Positions 11,868 through 23,375 are shown, counted from the first letter of the stretch. The stretch is DNA of 64,000 nt from Voacanga thouarsii (GCA_026120185.1 JANUWF010002200.1:2602001-2666000); one strand, 5' to 3'. Numbers and translations: made by a program. Notes: a model not told the origin generated them from the sequence alone.

Positions 11868-12420
11868 TACTCTAAGACTAGGTAAGTCCATAGGTGCCCA
11901 CCCCAATGGCATCTAAGTGTCTCCTGAAGACCCTCAGCCAAAGGCTTGGTGAATGGATCTGCTAGATTGTTCTCAAGCAATCTGTACCACCACTATATCC
12001 CGTTTCTGGATATCTCGGATCAGATGGTACTACCTTTCTATATGCTTCTCCTTCTTGTGGTTTCAAGATTTTTTTGAGGTACCTAAGAATATACTTTACA
12101 GCTTACCAATGAACCTCCCCAAGGTTTGACTGATATCTGCTAACTAAGCCTATGGCAAAGCAGATATCTGGCCTAGTACACAGCATGGAGTACATGAGAC
12201 TTTCCACAGCCGAAGCGTAGGGAATCCTACTCATCCTGTCCTTTTCTTTCTGAGTATACCCTTTGCCACAAGCCTAGCAATGAAGGTTTTCACCTTCCCA
12301 TCCGCTCACCTCTTCTCTTGTACAACCACTTACACCCAATGTGTTTTATCCCTTTAGGTGAAGCTACAAGATCCCAAACCTGATTGAAGTACATAGACTC
12401 AATCTCGACTTTCATTGCTT
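11868..12420 (-). pseudogene. pol: alpha2 RT remnant with two internal deletions
   Basis: Reading the minus strand, the RT N-terminal blocks (WDLVASP…, about 12,400-12,300) run to YTQK at about 12,260. They then jump near 12,240-12,262 straight to the RMSRIPYASAV block (about 12,235). Alpha3 has about 615 bp (43,815-44,430) at the same place, so the catalytic YVDD region is gone. A second junction near 12,076-12,090 joins KYL directly to the tail of RNase H. Alpha1 has 4264-4590 there, and alpha3 has the identical type of junction at about 43,635-43,655. The C-terminal pol tail (DPFTKPLA) remains before the polypurine tract. Confidence 0.85.
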
Positions 12421-12595
12421 CATGCTAAAGATTTGCTTCGGCATCAGCAATTGCCTCCTCGTATCTAGTGGGGTCTTGTTCCTGATGGTTAGAGACCAGC
12501 TCAAAAGCTTCTCCATTCCATCTATCTGGAACCCTAGACACTCTTCCACTGTGACAAGGTACTATTTGTATAGGCTCTTGAGGCTGTGCCTCTTC

Positions 12596-13500
12596 TTATT
12601 CCATAATCGGGTCAGAAGAAGTTGCTTTCGAAGATAACTTCTCCTCGAGTTCCAACCACGTTGAATCTTTCGTGGAAGTACTTTGATCATCCTCTAAGTA
12701 TCTAGCATTGGCACTACCCAGTACCTTCTGCTCCTTAGGATGATAGAAGTAACCACCATTTGTTCCTTTTGGATACCCAACAAAATAGCATAATTTTGAT
12801 TTTGGTTCCAACTTGTCTCCCTTTATCAGTACATAAGTTGGACAACTCTATATCCTGAGATGATTCAGACTTGGTTTACGCCCAATCCACATCTCATAGG
12901 GAGTCCTAGGTACTGAAATGGAAAGCACTAAGTTCCGAATATATGCCGCTGTTTCCAGGGCATATCCCCAAAAAGATACTGGAAGAGTAGCATGAGACAT
13001 TATGCTTTTGACTATTTCCATCAATGTCCTATTCCTTCTCTTAGCTACTCCATTCTGCTGGGGTGTCCCCGGTGCAGAGAGTTGGGATACTATCCCATAA
13101 TGTACCATGTAGTCCTCGAATTCACCTAGGAGGTACTCTCTACCACGATCCGATCGTAAGGTCTTGATTAATTTACCTGTCCGACGCTCTACTTCAGCCT
13201 TAAACTCTTTGAACTTGTCAAAAGAGTCAGACTTGCGTCTCATCAGGTAAACGTAACCAAACCTTGTACAATTATCTGTGAAAGTGATGAAGAACTCAAA
13301 AACCTCCTCTAACTGGTGTAGACAATGGACCACACACATCAGTGTGAGCAAGACTCAATACCTCATTGGCACTATCCGTCTTAGGGATAAAATACCTTTT
13401 TCCCATTAGGCAAGATTCATACTGAGGCTAATTCTCCAATCTCAATGGATCCAAAGGTCCATCATGGATTAGCCTCTGAATCTTGGTTGAGTAGATGTGA
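12596..13500 (-). pseudogene. pol: alpha2 integrase and linker, broken; catalytic Glu replaced by Lys
   Basis: The integrase core reads FITFTDNCTRFGYVYLMRRK, TLRSDRGREYL (second Asp present) and PQQNGVAKRRNRTL, with Lys (codon 13042-13040) at the catalytic Glu position. The C-terminal part TPYEMWIGRKPSLNHLRI ends at 12,848. A frameshift separates it from the upstream HTDVCGP block near 13,335. The linker (12,811-12,596) carries the KLCYFVGYPKGTNGGYFYHP motif and an acidic Ser-rich tail ending in DPIMEQ-type sequence. Confidence 0.85.
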
Positions 13501-13699
13501 CCCAACCACAGATGCCAAAGATATGAGTTATTGATATTGGTCTTTCTCTTCTTAGTTAACGGTTCAGATTAAGTGTTATTTGATTGATTGTTGATAGAGT
13601 TTAAATAGAATAGATTTTCATACATGTGCTCAATACATAATATTTCTCCATTTCTACTGATAGAAATACCAGAATGAAAATATTTAGAATATCCTTAAT

Positions 13700-14755
13700 T
13701 TATAAGTTTTGCAACTAAAATCAAATTCTGACAAAAACCAGGTACATATAATATCTATTAAAACCACTTTATTATCAATAAAAAATAAGATCCACCTCTT
13801 CCACTACAAGGGCCCATACTTGTGCTCTATTTTCTACGCGTAATCCATGTTCGCCCTTCTTGAGTCTACTTATCTTTCTAAACCCCCAGAAGGAGTTACA
13901 GATATGATCAGTGGCTCCTGAATCAACAATCCAAGTGAAAGTTGATCCAACAATTGATATAGACTCTAGATAGAAAACATTACCAGTGGGGTTTTTCTTG
14001 GCTTGAAGATCTGGACACTCATTTTCCCAGTGTCCCTTCTTCCCTCATTTGAAGCACTCGCCCTTCAGTTTGTCTTTGGGCTCGGTCTTAGGCTGGGCTA
14101 CTGCGTATCCCTTCTTTCTTTTGAACTTTCCGGGCTTGAACCTAGTTCTTGAGGAAGAGCCTTAGTAATCATGGCCATTGAATGTGGCTTCTTGACCTTC
14201 TCTGTCATCTGAAGTTCCTTCATCAACTTAGTCAAACTCATCCTTTGAACTGAGTAAAGGAATCCGGTAGAAATTCGAGAACTATGTCCACTTGGCTCTC
14301 GATGTCAACGATAGCCCCTAAGATTTCTGCCTCCTCGAAAACAACAATCATCTTGAGCATATGCTCCCTGACTGATTCTCCCTTAGCCATCTTAGAGTTT
14401 GTTATAGTTCGAAGAGCTTCCTGCCTTGCGGGTCGGCTCTTATCCACGAACATAATGGCCAATGAATGACTAATGTCATACGCAGAAGCTATGTGCTCGT
14501 ATTTAGACTGGAGCACATTAGACATGGAGGCTAGTATATAACAACGTGCCATTTCATTAGCATTCTTTCATGCCTTTTCAGCCTCTCGCTCATTGTCGGT
14601 GGAACCTTCCCCGATCACAGGGTAGGTCTCGTAAAGGACATACTTATACTCTCTAGCTGTGAGTATTATGTCCAGGTTCCTCTTTCAGTCCACATAGTTT
14701 GGTTCCGTTAACTTATTCTAACGGAGAATAACGGCCAAAGGACTAAAAAACCCCC
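13700..14755 (-). pseudogene. gag: alpha2 gag and protease, broken
   Basis: Gag blocks on the minus strand include NYVD (about 14,700), MARCYILASMSNVLQSKYEH (from 14,552) and EHMLKMIVVFEEAEILGAIV, as in alpha1. The zinc knuckle near 14,050 reads CFK-stop-GKKGHWENEC, so its second Cys is a stop. The protease motif IVDSGATDHICNS lies near 13,930-13,900 with D-S-G intact. A start near 14,753 fits the position in alpha1 and alpha3, although the frame is disturbed there. Confidence 0.82.
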
Positions 14756-16634
14756 CACCATTTTCGAAAAATCGAATAATAAAAGAAATGATTTAATTTG
14801 TAAAAATAAATTTGTGTACATAAGTTAATTTGACTCTTAGAAAAACTAACATAACTTCTTTGGAAGATTAACAGTTCCCTAAGCTAAGTGTAATAACCAC
14901 CACAAATTAATTTTCCTTTTAGATAATGATCTAGAGAATAACTCCATCGCGGGATGACCGTTTCCTCTCTATTTCCTATGGACATTCCCTGCACTATAAC
15001 CTCTAACGTGGGCTGGCCGATTATAGTACATGTCCCGGGTTATTAATTACATCCTTCCATAGATCTAGATCCTTGTGGTATCCCCATCCTATACGGGTTC
15101 ACTCCTAGGGTGATGCGAGGGGACTCACGATCTCTAATGAGGACCGTGATATAAGCCGTGGGGCCGTTGGAACTCCTCTCCCACTTAGTCTTTTAAAATA
15201 AAGTTTCCTGGAAAAATATCATTTTGAAATTTCCATTAAGTTTTCCTCTAACTTAAAAATAAAATATCTAAGTCCATTAAAATTTCTATGCCAAAGGATT
15301 ATATCCTTTGAGAGATTTTTCCATGGACTAATTTTATATAAGTTAAAACTTAATAATTTTAAAAATTTTGCAATTAAAACTTTCTCGAGACTTTGGTCTC
15401 AATTTTATTTAACAAAACAATTTTTCTTGTGTAAAATAAAATAAAATGGCTTCCTATTTTAACTTACAAAAATATCTAAATCCAATATATTTTCTATGCC
15501 AAGGATTAAATCCTTTAAGAAAATATCCAAGGATTAATTTTTGTTCAAGCTAAAATAACTATTTAATTTTTTCAAGAAAAAAAAGTTTTTCTTGCATAAA
15601 TATTCCCAAAGACTTTTGATCTTTGAGAAACCGCACGCATAGGTATACAAAATAAATAGTATGTTAGAAAACAGTAAATGTTTTCATGATTTTCTATTTT
15701 TAAACATATGTGCCCAAATAATAGAATTAAACACATTAATTAATTAATTAATGATCTTTTTAATCCTAAAATCCTTTATTAATATTTTTCATGCAAATAT
15801 ATTCTAAGAGTATAAACTATTGCAAAAATATTAACTTCGCCTGGTATGTGACCCAAATTAAAAAAAATAATAAATTTTTTTGACTGGAGGTCCACTGCAC
15901 TGGCCGCACTGGATCCGGGACCATTTGGCCTGCACTTGCAGTGAACTGCGCGCACCAGATCTCCAGCTGCCATGACTCGTGAAGCCGCCACCCGCCTGAG
16001 AACCCGCGCCCGCACCCGAACCGGTCGGCCGCTCCGCGCACGCGCCACACACGTGCACGCTGGATTGGCGCCTCGACCCGTGGAGCGCGCGATCCGGCCT
16101 GTCTTGTCTCTACCGTTGCCCTGCGAGCGTCCAGCGTGTTGATCCATTTTCGCATGCCCGAACCACTGTATGACCCGCGCAAAATTGAAGTTTCAATTGC
16201 AAACCATCGGCTCAATTTCACTGTAGCATGGCTCGGCTCCAGCGGCTCATCAGACACGACTGAAGACCCAGAAACAGTGACGGTTCGGCTCGCGGCTCGG
16301 CTCCGCTCGGCGGCTTATGAATAGTTCTTCTTCTCTAGAATGAGTTCTGCGTCCGTTTCTTCTGCGTTTTTTCTGCGGTTTCACTTGCAGTGGCTTCTTT
16401 GGACATATTTCATTCATAAAACTCATCCAAACCAAAACTACAAGCGCCTATACCCATTTAAATTGGGTTTACATGATCCAATCAACTAAACTAAATTTCA
16501 CAGAATGCTCTGTGAAATTTTACAGTACACACATCCCATACCATAAACAGCGAAGGATCACATATTTAAGCTCCAAACAATGTTCTTCTCCATTTTTATT
16601 AACTAACATGCTCCCTAAGTCAATCAAATTCATG
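14756..16634 (-). other. alpha2 long untranslated leader with a GC-rich island
   Basis: About 1.9 kb lie between the primer site and gag. Most is AT-rich and matches the leaders of alpha1 and alpha3. The part at 15,880-16,320 is strongly GC-rich and opens in several frames at once. The same island, diverged, is in alpha3 at about 48,000-48,330. Overlapping open frames here (15,779-16,257) use different frames of the same GC-rich DNA and are not convincing genes. Near the primer end is a 12-bp hairpin (16493-16520). Confidence 0.7.
16493..16520. repeat. Hairpin near the alpha2 primer-binding site
   Basis: AAATTTCACAGA (16493-16504) and TCTGTGAAATTT (16509-16520) are perfect inverted repeats around the loop ATGC. 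The hairpin is in the RNA leader about 115 bases from the primer site. A role in packaging or dimerisation is only a guess. Confidence 0.7.
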
Positions 16635-16646
16635 CTCTGATACCAC
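16635..16646 (-). other. alpha2 primer-binding site
   Basis: In element orientation it reads TGGTATCAGAGC, two bases inside the 5' LTR end (…CCTTCA AG TGGTATCAGAGC). This is the usual copia primer site, complementary to the 3' end of initiator tRNA-Met. Confidence 0.93.
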
Positions 16647-16648
16647 TT

Positions 16649-18807
16649 GAAGGATTGACATTCACAGAGCATGCAAACGGGTATGAAAATGGAAGAACAA
16701 AACATGAATAACAGAGTATGGCAGCATCATGGTGGGATGAAAACATACCTTTTGGAGCCTTTAAAACTTGAAGAACATGGTTGAATGATTTGAAACTCAA
16801 GAACAGCTTCTTCCTTCAATGTCCAGTGCACTGCATCCATGAACACCAGTGAAGCTTCCACTGTCCATCTCCGATTCTTTCTTCTCTGGTGGAATGCTAG
16901 CTTTCCAGTTCACAGAATATGACCACTGCTTAAATCCAGTTGGTGAGCACACAATTTAGAAAGAAGAAATGATCACTCAGTTTTTTTCTCCATGTCTTTC
17001 ACTGGTTTTTCCTTTGCACACCTCCTCTAGTTTCATTGTCTCAGCTATTTATAGACAACCCAGAAGAAGCAAATCCAGTGAACCGATGACCCTTGATATG
17101 ACCAAATCCAGAAGCCAGAAAATGAAGGGACACACTCTTGGTTGGCTTCCTTTGGTTTCAAAACCAAAAGCCAGTGAGGAGAAGAGACAGTACGAGCGAG
17201 AGAGAGCTAAGAGTCACCGAGGAGAAAGAAAATATTTTTATTTTTTTCTTTTTCCTTTTATTTTATTTTTCCACATAGAAAGCCAAGAGTCATGAAACCA
17301 AAAATAATTATTTTGATAAAATACTATTCCCGAATATTATATACAAAATAAATTTTGGCTTCACTCTAAACTCTTCTAAACTGTGTCCGGAAAAATCCTA
17401 TGGTCTAGGTTATTGGGCCAAAATAATATTTATTATTTTTCTTGAATCCGAAAAGTCTAAAATGATAAACATTAATTATTTTCCTTGAGATTAAATATAT
17501 TACCCAATAAATAAATAATTAACCCAAATGAACAAAAATAATTAAATATTAATTATTTATTTCTTGAAATTGAATTAAATAAATAACCCAATAAATAATT
17601 AAGTAATAATTATTTTCCTCTAGTTTAAGTCCCGGTTAATTTTCTAATTATTCAAACTGGACCCATGTTCTAAATAATTAGTTAACCAATTAAACAAAAT
17701 AATAAATTTCTCTCTATTTATTTTATTCCAATCCAATAATAGATTAGACTTCCTAAATAAAATAAAACTCTCTCAATTGAGATCATTTTCTCAACCCAAA
17801 AATTAATTAGGACTTACGGGTTATTCCGAGGATCAAAAAGACATATTGCCTCGGCTACTAAAATGACCAAAATATCCCTACTATATAAATAGATGTATTT
17901 TACATTTTAAATATTTTCTAATATCACCATAAGGAAATATTGACCCCAAGGACAATGTTGCATTAGCAGAGTCTTCGACCTACAAGTGAAATGACTAAAA
18001 TACCCCTCCACACATCGCCGTACATTTAGAGAGGAAGAAGTGTACTAACACCTCTCTAAAGACATCTACCATCTTTAGGCCTCTAGTCTAATAATCCACG
18101 ACTTCCTGGAGTGTTTCCGCTTTCTAAGGGAGCGACCCTAAAGCAAACATCCAAGTTATGTTTTTCAAGGCCTTGGATATTTAGATCATCCTGACAACCA
18201 TAAGGGGCGATATGGTGTAGAAACTATCTTGTACAAGTTTGTCTTAACTAACTAGTCACACATACCTAACATACAAGTATATTGGCCCTCCGATAGAACC
18301 TTAACTATAGTATATCAAAGCATATGCTTCCAGCTTTGCCAGACCACCAACTCATACTCAAGTCTTAGAGTACTAGTCCACGCTGTAGCGGTAGCAGTCT
18401 AGGTTTCTACCATATAGTACTTTTTAGAAACCACTACTGCAGGTCTTGTTCTACGTATTCGAAATACGCTTATGTCATGAAGTGAGTGGACTACTCACTG
18501 GTTAAAGGTAAGCCATTCCCCACTTGGAATTCATAACATAATCACCTAAACATGACGAGATTCCCATTCTCATAAATTGGTTAAGAACAACTGTTTATGT
18601 GTTTAAATAACCCATGATCCATACCTTACTGTGAAAGACCTCTATTCACATGGATCACTTATTTATACACAATGGGTCTGTTCCAAACGAAAATGTACAC
18701 AAATAAAGAAAATTATTTCACAAATGATTTCCGACAAATAAATTCTTTTATTAACATATTTGTTTTTTTTCATAAAAAAACTAGTCTAAGAGGGTATATT
18801 CCCAACA
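16649..18807 (-). repeat. alpha2 5' LTR (right in window)
   Basis: 2159 bp with ends TGAAGG…CCCAACA (plus orientation), pairing with 9627-11855. The shared TATA-like CTATATAAATAG is at 17881-17892. Confidence 0.92.
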
Positions 18808-18888
18808 GTTGGATCCAAAGATAACATTGCAGATCCTCTAACTAAGGGGCTGGAAACATCCTTATTCCTAAATCCAGGTTGGGAATAA
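18808..18888 (+). pseudogene. pol: beta pol C-terminus after alpha2
   Basis: It resumes at the TSD and reads VGSKDNIADPLTKGLE, the terminal RNase H/pol motif of copia (NIADPLTK), then LFLNPGWE and a stop at 18886-18888. The frame matches beta before 9626. Confidence 0.88.
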
Positions 18889-19408
18889 GACTGATAACCC
18901 AGCAATGATTCACCTCCAGTGGCAATCCAATTGACCAAGTGGAGATCCCACAAGGCAGTTCAATGTGGTATAAACAAGCTATTTGAGTGAATTTGACACC
19001 TATTCTGATACCTTTGTATCTAGGTCCTTTCCCTAAAAGCCTGTGGTGCGTTTACTACAAATAGTAAGAGTTTTGACTCTGAATGAGATTAAGTCTTTTA
19101 GATAGGATGTTAGTAGTACATCTTTGGAGATCGCCAACTATGTAAGCGATATTGTGTGGCCGCAACTAAAGGGAATTGGGACACATGACTATAATGTGTC
19201 AACCCTATAGATTGTCTCTATAGCCGATAGTCTATTGTTACCAATAGACACCGTCGCACTCAAGGTTCAAATTTAAGGCTCAAATCCATCTGTTCCTATG
19301 GGGGCATAAGTTGGATAACTTAGGTAGTGGTTCAAACCAGAAGGTACCATTATCGAAAGTAGATTATGTAAATCCTGGATAGTCTTTAACTATGAATTTG
19401 TGGGGGAT
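18889..19408 (+). other. beta 3' untranslated region and polypurine tract
   Basis: About 500 bases without a gene separate pol from the LTR. The purine run GTGGGGGAT at 19400-19408 directly precedes TGTTGAAAATGAC and is the polypurine tract. Confidence 0.75.
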
Positions 19409-20280
19409 TGTTGAAAATGACAACTTTGGGAGTTAATAACTTTTAATTCATGATTAGTTAGCCTAAAACAATTAATGAGAATTATTCTTGACATGTTAAA
19501 GATTGTTTTGACTATGGTAGAAGTCATTTTCATGGTAGGAATCCATAATTAAATGTCATTAAAGTTGGGTGTTTAACCATTTGGGAACATAAGTCCCACA
19601 TGGGAAAAATTGAGGAGTGTGGAAGCCTTTATATACTAAAAGGCTTTTCTATTAAATTGATAGAAAAGCCCAAGGTAGTGGGGCTGCCACACAGCGCGCC
19701 GCTCGCCCGGCTCGGCTCGGGGGCTTGGCCCATGTTTTCACATTCTTCTTTTTTTATTTGGCACAATTAACTCTAACTTGAAAAGGAAAAGAAACATTAA
19801 AAATGATTAGAATTAGGGTCTCTTAATTCGGATTGGTTTTAATTTTCCCAGAGGCGATATTAAACAAAAAGGAACAGAGCTGCAGCGTAAGAGTGGCTTT
19901 TTCAGTTTTGTTTCCTTGAGAGAAAAATTGCCTCTTCAATTCTCCCAATCAAGAACCATTGTATTCTAACTGAACGGGACCGGTGAATTGAGGAGATTTT
20001 CGAGGTGATTGCAATTGGTGTGCATCGACGACAATCTATGACTGTCTTATCCTGCAAGGAGAATCGCTGTACCCATAGCACCGAAGTGGGGCAAATAACT
20101 TCTTGAAAGCAAACTAGTATTGAACTGGTGATTCGGTAGCGTTTCTGTCCGTTGCGTCACAACTTGCCCAGAGGAGAGGTGGCACTGAGTACGTTTAGTG
20201 GGTTCAGTGCTGGGTACGTTTTGGAGGAACAATGCTACTATACACTCCTGTTCCGCGAGAAAGTCTCTCAGGTTTATTAC
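19409..20280 (+). repeat. beta 3' LTR (right end approximate)
   Basis: It starts TGTTGAAAATGACAAC after the polypurine tract. It has a TATA box (TATATA, 19630-19635) framed by AAGCCTTT and AAAGGCTT, then an 11-bp hairpin (19642-19652 with 19660-19670), then a short GC-rich run with CGGCTCGGCTCGG (about 19,700-19,730). The right end cannot be fixed because the 5' partner LTR is outside the window. It lies between about 20,030 and 20,350. Confidence 0.65.
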
Positions 20281-20357
20281 TGACTAATCTGTTAATTTTG
20301 AATTCTATTTAGTTTCTATATGCTTGGACTGTTTGGCCTTACCAGCTTTATTGATAT

Positions 20358-21340
20358 TTGATAATTGCATTTATTAGAGCCTTGATCGAGTATAGGCGGT
20401 GCTTATTCAATTCAATTAAGTTGCCTGTCTGTGTTCTTCAGTACCCTGTGTCTAACAAGAATTTCTTCCTTTGGTTCTCTGGCAATCAAACGGTAGAAGT
20501 TGAAGTACCCAATCTTGAATCTTTTACTTGTAAATGGTATGGTTATCGTCCGGAAGGGTGCATCATAATTTTCATGGAATATCAGAATCTGAAGCATTTG
20601 GAGTTGCGTGATGTTGGCAAAAAGGATATGCGCTTCGTCAACTTTGAACACACATTCCCCCACTTGCAAGATGTGAAAATCAGTTATTGTCAATACTTGG
20701 AAAGTGTCAAAGTATCAAGCTACTCATTAAAAAAGATACAGCTAAAAAACATCGTGAAATTGGAGGAGTTGCAAGTTGATGCTCCAAGTATTGTTCTGCT
20801 AAAATATGTTGGTCACATTATTCCAACGGTATCTTTTACATGTGATTCAAGCCAATGGGCTTCTGAGATTCGTATATTTGAATCTGAAAACGAATGGAAG
20901 AAAAGGGGAACCTCATGTTTTGTCAGGTTGAAGGAGATCTTAACCGAGATCATGCAATCCAAAATTTCTCTATATCTCAAGTTTAGTGGAGTTGTAGCCT
21001 TCAGTGCCTCAGAGGCTTCAGAAAGACCACTAATATCTGAGCCTCATATTCTGGTTCAAGAATTGAGTTTAGTCATTGGACCTCCCTCGTTGAAGTATCG
21101 GACTATTTTGGATGGAATCTTTTTAGTTTGTCGTCCTAAAACTGTAAGGCCTTTGCATGATAGCATTTTTAAGTCCCTGTGCAACAGATTGATATTTGAA
21201 CGAGAACAGGGATGGGAGCGGGATTTGGTGGGGCAAGAGTAAAGGTGCTTAATAAGTTCAAGAAAGGCTTGGAGCAGCTTGATTTAGAATGGAGAACATC
21301 TTGATCACTTGAAATTAATGCAAGAATAGTTTCAAATGTT
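20358..21340 (+). pseudogene. F-box/LRR-repeat protein, C-terminal fragment
   Basis: The product resembles plant F-box/LRR (FBD-type) proteins. Irregular leucine-rich repeats are visible: VEVPNLESFTCKWYG, YQNLKHLELRDVG, FPHLQDVKISYCQYLESVKV and LVQELSLVIGPP. These are followed by a C-terminal region with DGIFLVCRPKT and FKSLCNRLIFERE. The main frame runs to 21242. In another frame the tail VLNKFKKGLEQLDLEWRTS ends near 21,334, so a late frameshift or unannotated intron is possible. The F-box itself is absent. The first 40 or so residues look like intron or LTR sequence, and an AG acceptor could lie near 20,376. Such proteins usually pick substrates for SCF ubiquitin ligases. The fragment lacks a promoter here and is most likely the 3' part of a gene split by beta. 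Confidence 0.72.
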
Positions 21341-22189
21341 CATGCTGGGAATATCAGCCTAAATTAAAACATTTGAATCTTCTTTTCTTCTGCAATGACA
21401 AATTCTTGGTATAAATTTTTGGTTTCTATTTATTGAATGATGTTTGTGTTAATCTTCGACAGAGTAAAGCACATCAATAACCGTCTTTTTTTAAATAATC
21501 TTTCCATAGTCTCATTGTCTTGGATTTTTTTGGGAGGTCATGCTTCATTTTGAGTTAATACTTGTTTACTCTGCTATCTGGATAAATAGAATAGAATTTG
21601 ATATAAAACAAACTTGTTTATTTTTGTGACAATACTATAACGAACTTGTTCACAACAACTTTTTATTAAAAAAAAAAAGAAATTTAGTTTCCCCTTTTTG
21701 TTCATAACAATCTTTTTATTTAAAAAAAGAAATTTAGTTTCACCTTTCTTTGTTAAAAAGGAGGGAGATATTCTATTTACTCATTCAACAAATTTGACGA
21801 TTTTAAATGGATCCATACAACGATTAACCGATAATATCTAGAGGCATTTGAATTGTTCAAATACTACAATTTTCTATTGAGAGACTGCTATTGGCTAAAG
21901 TGTACGTTTCGTGCACCATTCCTCTTCTCGTCCTGTATATGATATCTTCTACACTACCATTTCCTACTTGCTAAAATGCGGCATCGATCTTTCAAATGAT
22001 GTCGAAATTCATATTGTCAAAATTTGAATGTGATCTATCAGCTTTTATCAAAAAGAAAGAGAAAACTGAATTGTATAATAAGATGGATGGATACTTAAAT
22101 CCCAAAAATGAATGAAGCTTTCTTTTTCTTTTTCCTTTTTTTTTCTTCTCTCAAAACCCCATCTCATTTTTGTGTGTGTTTTCCCAATG
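21341..22189. other. Intergenic, no gene seen
   Basis: AT-rich sequence downstream of the F-box fragment. A locally duplicated block of about 60 bases (AAAGAAATTTAGTTTC twice, 21,670-21,745) is the only structure noticed. Confidence 0.6.
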
Positions 22190-22475
22190 TTATTGATAAG
22201 TTGGGAAGGTTTTGTTTTTTTTTAAGGGAAAAATCAAAAGTCTTTCATTAATTAAATAGCAAAATCTGCTAACGCAGCAGTTAGTACTCAAATGTTCCGG
22301 GAGATTATTGCAAAAAGAGATGCTCCAAAGTGCTCTTCGATTGAAGGGAACAGAAGGATCAGAAAGCTGCCTTACCTCTCTCAACCAAGCGCATTCAAAC
22401 ATGCGCAATGGCGATCAGTCTCTGGAGGAGACCCACATGCAGGACAAGACTTAGTCCCGGTTCTCTAGTAAGGAG
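22190..22475 (-). pseudogene. LINE-like zinc-binding RT tail remnant
   Basis: On the minus strand one frame has a CPACGSPPETDRH cluster (about 22,450-22,410) and the next frame has MFECAWLREVRQ (from about 22,400). Together they match the C-x2-C…E…H…F-x-C pattern of the zinc-binding domain after RT in plant LINE elements. A frameshift separates the halves. No RT or endonuclease domain is adjacent, so this is a short relic. A host RNase H-like protein with the same motif is an alternative. Confidence 0.45.
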
Positions 22476-22900
22476 GTGCACATCCTTATTGTATTTTCAT
22501 TCTTAGTCGTTAGGTCGATTGGTGCAAATCGATGTGAACGATCGATCTTATGCCTTTTGAGGATCCCTGTCATTAATTGGCAAAGCTCTCCAAAATAATG
22601 CTTCACTCTTGGAGGGATGCTTAATTAAATTCGACAACCAAAACCAGAATTTTCACTTCCCTTTACCAGAGGATGAGGATCAACGATCAAGCTGCCTTTC
22701 ACTGAAGTTTCTGGCAGTATGATGCATTCTAACTGGCTTGGAAAAACGAAGAGAAATTTTGAAGATGGATTCACATTCACGAGGGAGAAAAAGAGATTCC
22801 ACTAAGGACGTTTGAGTTAAAATTCTTGACTGACTTCTTTCTTTTTTTCCTTTTTTCCATTCCTAAATTATGCTAAACCGAATTAAATTTGAATATAGAA
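22476..22900. other. Unassigned sequence
   Basis: No coding or repeat signature was recognised between the LINE-like relic and the microsatellite. Confidence 0.5.
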
Positions 22901-22902
22901 AG

Positions 22903-22956
<54 letters not shown>

Positions 22957-22970
22957 GTTATTATTATTAT
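22903..22970. repeat. (ATT)n microsatellite
   Basis: About 22 ATT units with one interruption (GTT near 22,957). An Ile-rich minus-strand frame across it is an artefact. Confidence 0.95.
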
Positions 22971-23089
22971 TTTATACCAAGTTCTATAAGAATACCCACC
23001 AATAGTCCCAGAAGTTATGCGACATAATGTTCCATAATGGAAGGGAAGAACCAAATTTGAAGCGATGAATTAGTTCTAGTTGTCTTGAA

Positions 23090-23373
23090 TTATTGTGGCT
23101 ACCTGAATTGATGATTCAACTCAAAATTTTGGGAGTACAACCCGAAAGGGGAATTTTTTGAGGTCTGTGGTGGTAACATGTATTTCATGTAAATATGTAA
23201 CTTGAGCAATTGCAATAGCAACATTCTCTGTAATAGTTCTTCAGAAAGAAATAATAAATCTTTCTCCCTATCTGTGGACGTAGGTCACGTTGATCGAATT
23301 AAGTAAATCCTATTTATCTTTTAATTTTTCTCTTGCTTTTAATTCTTTTTATTATTGTCACTTTTCCATAACA
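23090..23373 (+). repeat. 3' part of a copia LTR (delta)
   Basis: It ends TTCCATAACA two bases before a tRNA-Met-type primer site. It contains the AATAAATC run and the stretch with GTGGACGTAGGTCACGTTGATCG that is common near the U5 end of plant copia LTRs. The upstream end is not defined. Confidence 0.6.
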
Positions 23374-23375
23374 AG

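Larger units (their letters stand above)
9627..18807 (-). mobile_element. Ty1/copia element alpha2, complete by structure, with deletions in pol
   Basis: This 9181-bp insertion is flanked by perfect TSDs GTTGG (9622-9626 and 18808-18812) inside beta RNase H. On the minus strand it runs 5' LTR (18807-16649), primer site (16646-16635), a leader of about 1.9 kb, gag, protease, integrase, partial RT, polypurine tract (11867-11856) and 3' LTR (11855-9627). RT has lost about 600 bp including the catalytic core, and RNase H has lost about 325 bp. A hand comparison of about 140 bp of the two LTRs shows roughly 7 differences, so this is one of the younger insertions here. Confidence 0.92.

Noticed and set aside
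15779..16257. Three overlapping minus-strand frames rich in Arg, Ala and Gly
   Set aside because: They are different frames of the same GC-rich leader island, with no domain and no agreement with alpha3.
20412..20693. Minus-strand frame of 93 residues
   Set aside because: Antisense to the F-box/LRR fragment.
22863..23054. Ile-rich minus-strand frame
   Set aside because: Translation of the (ATT)n microsatellite.
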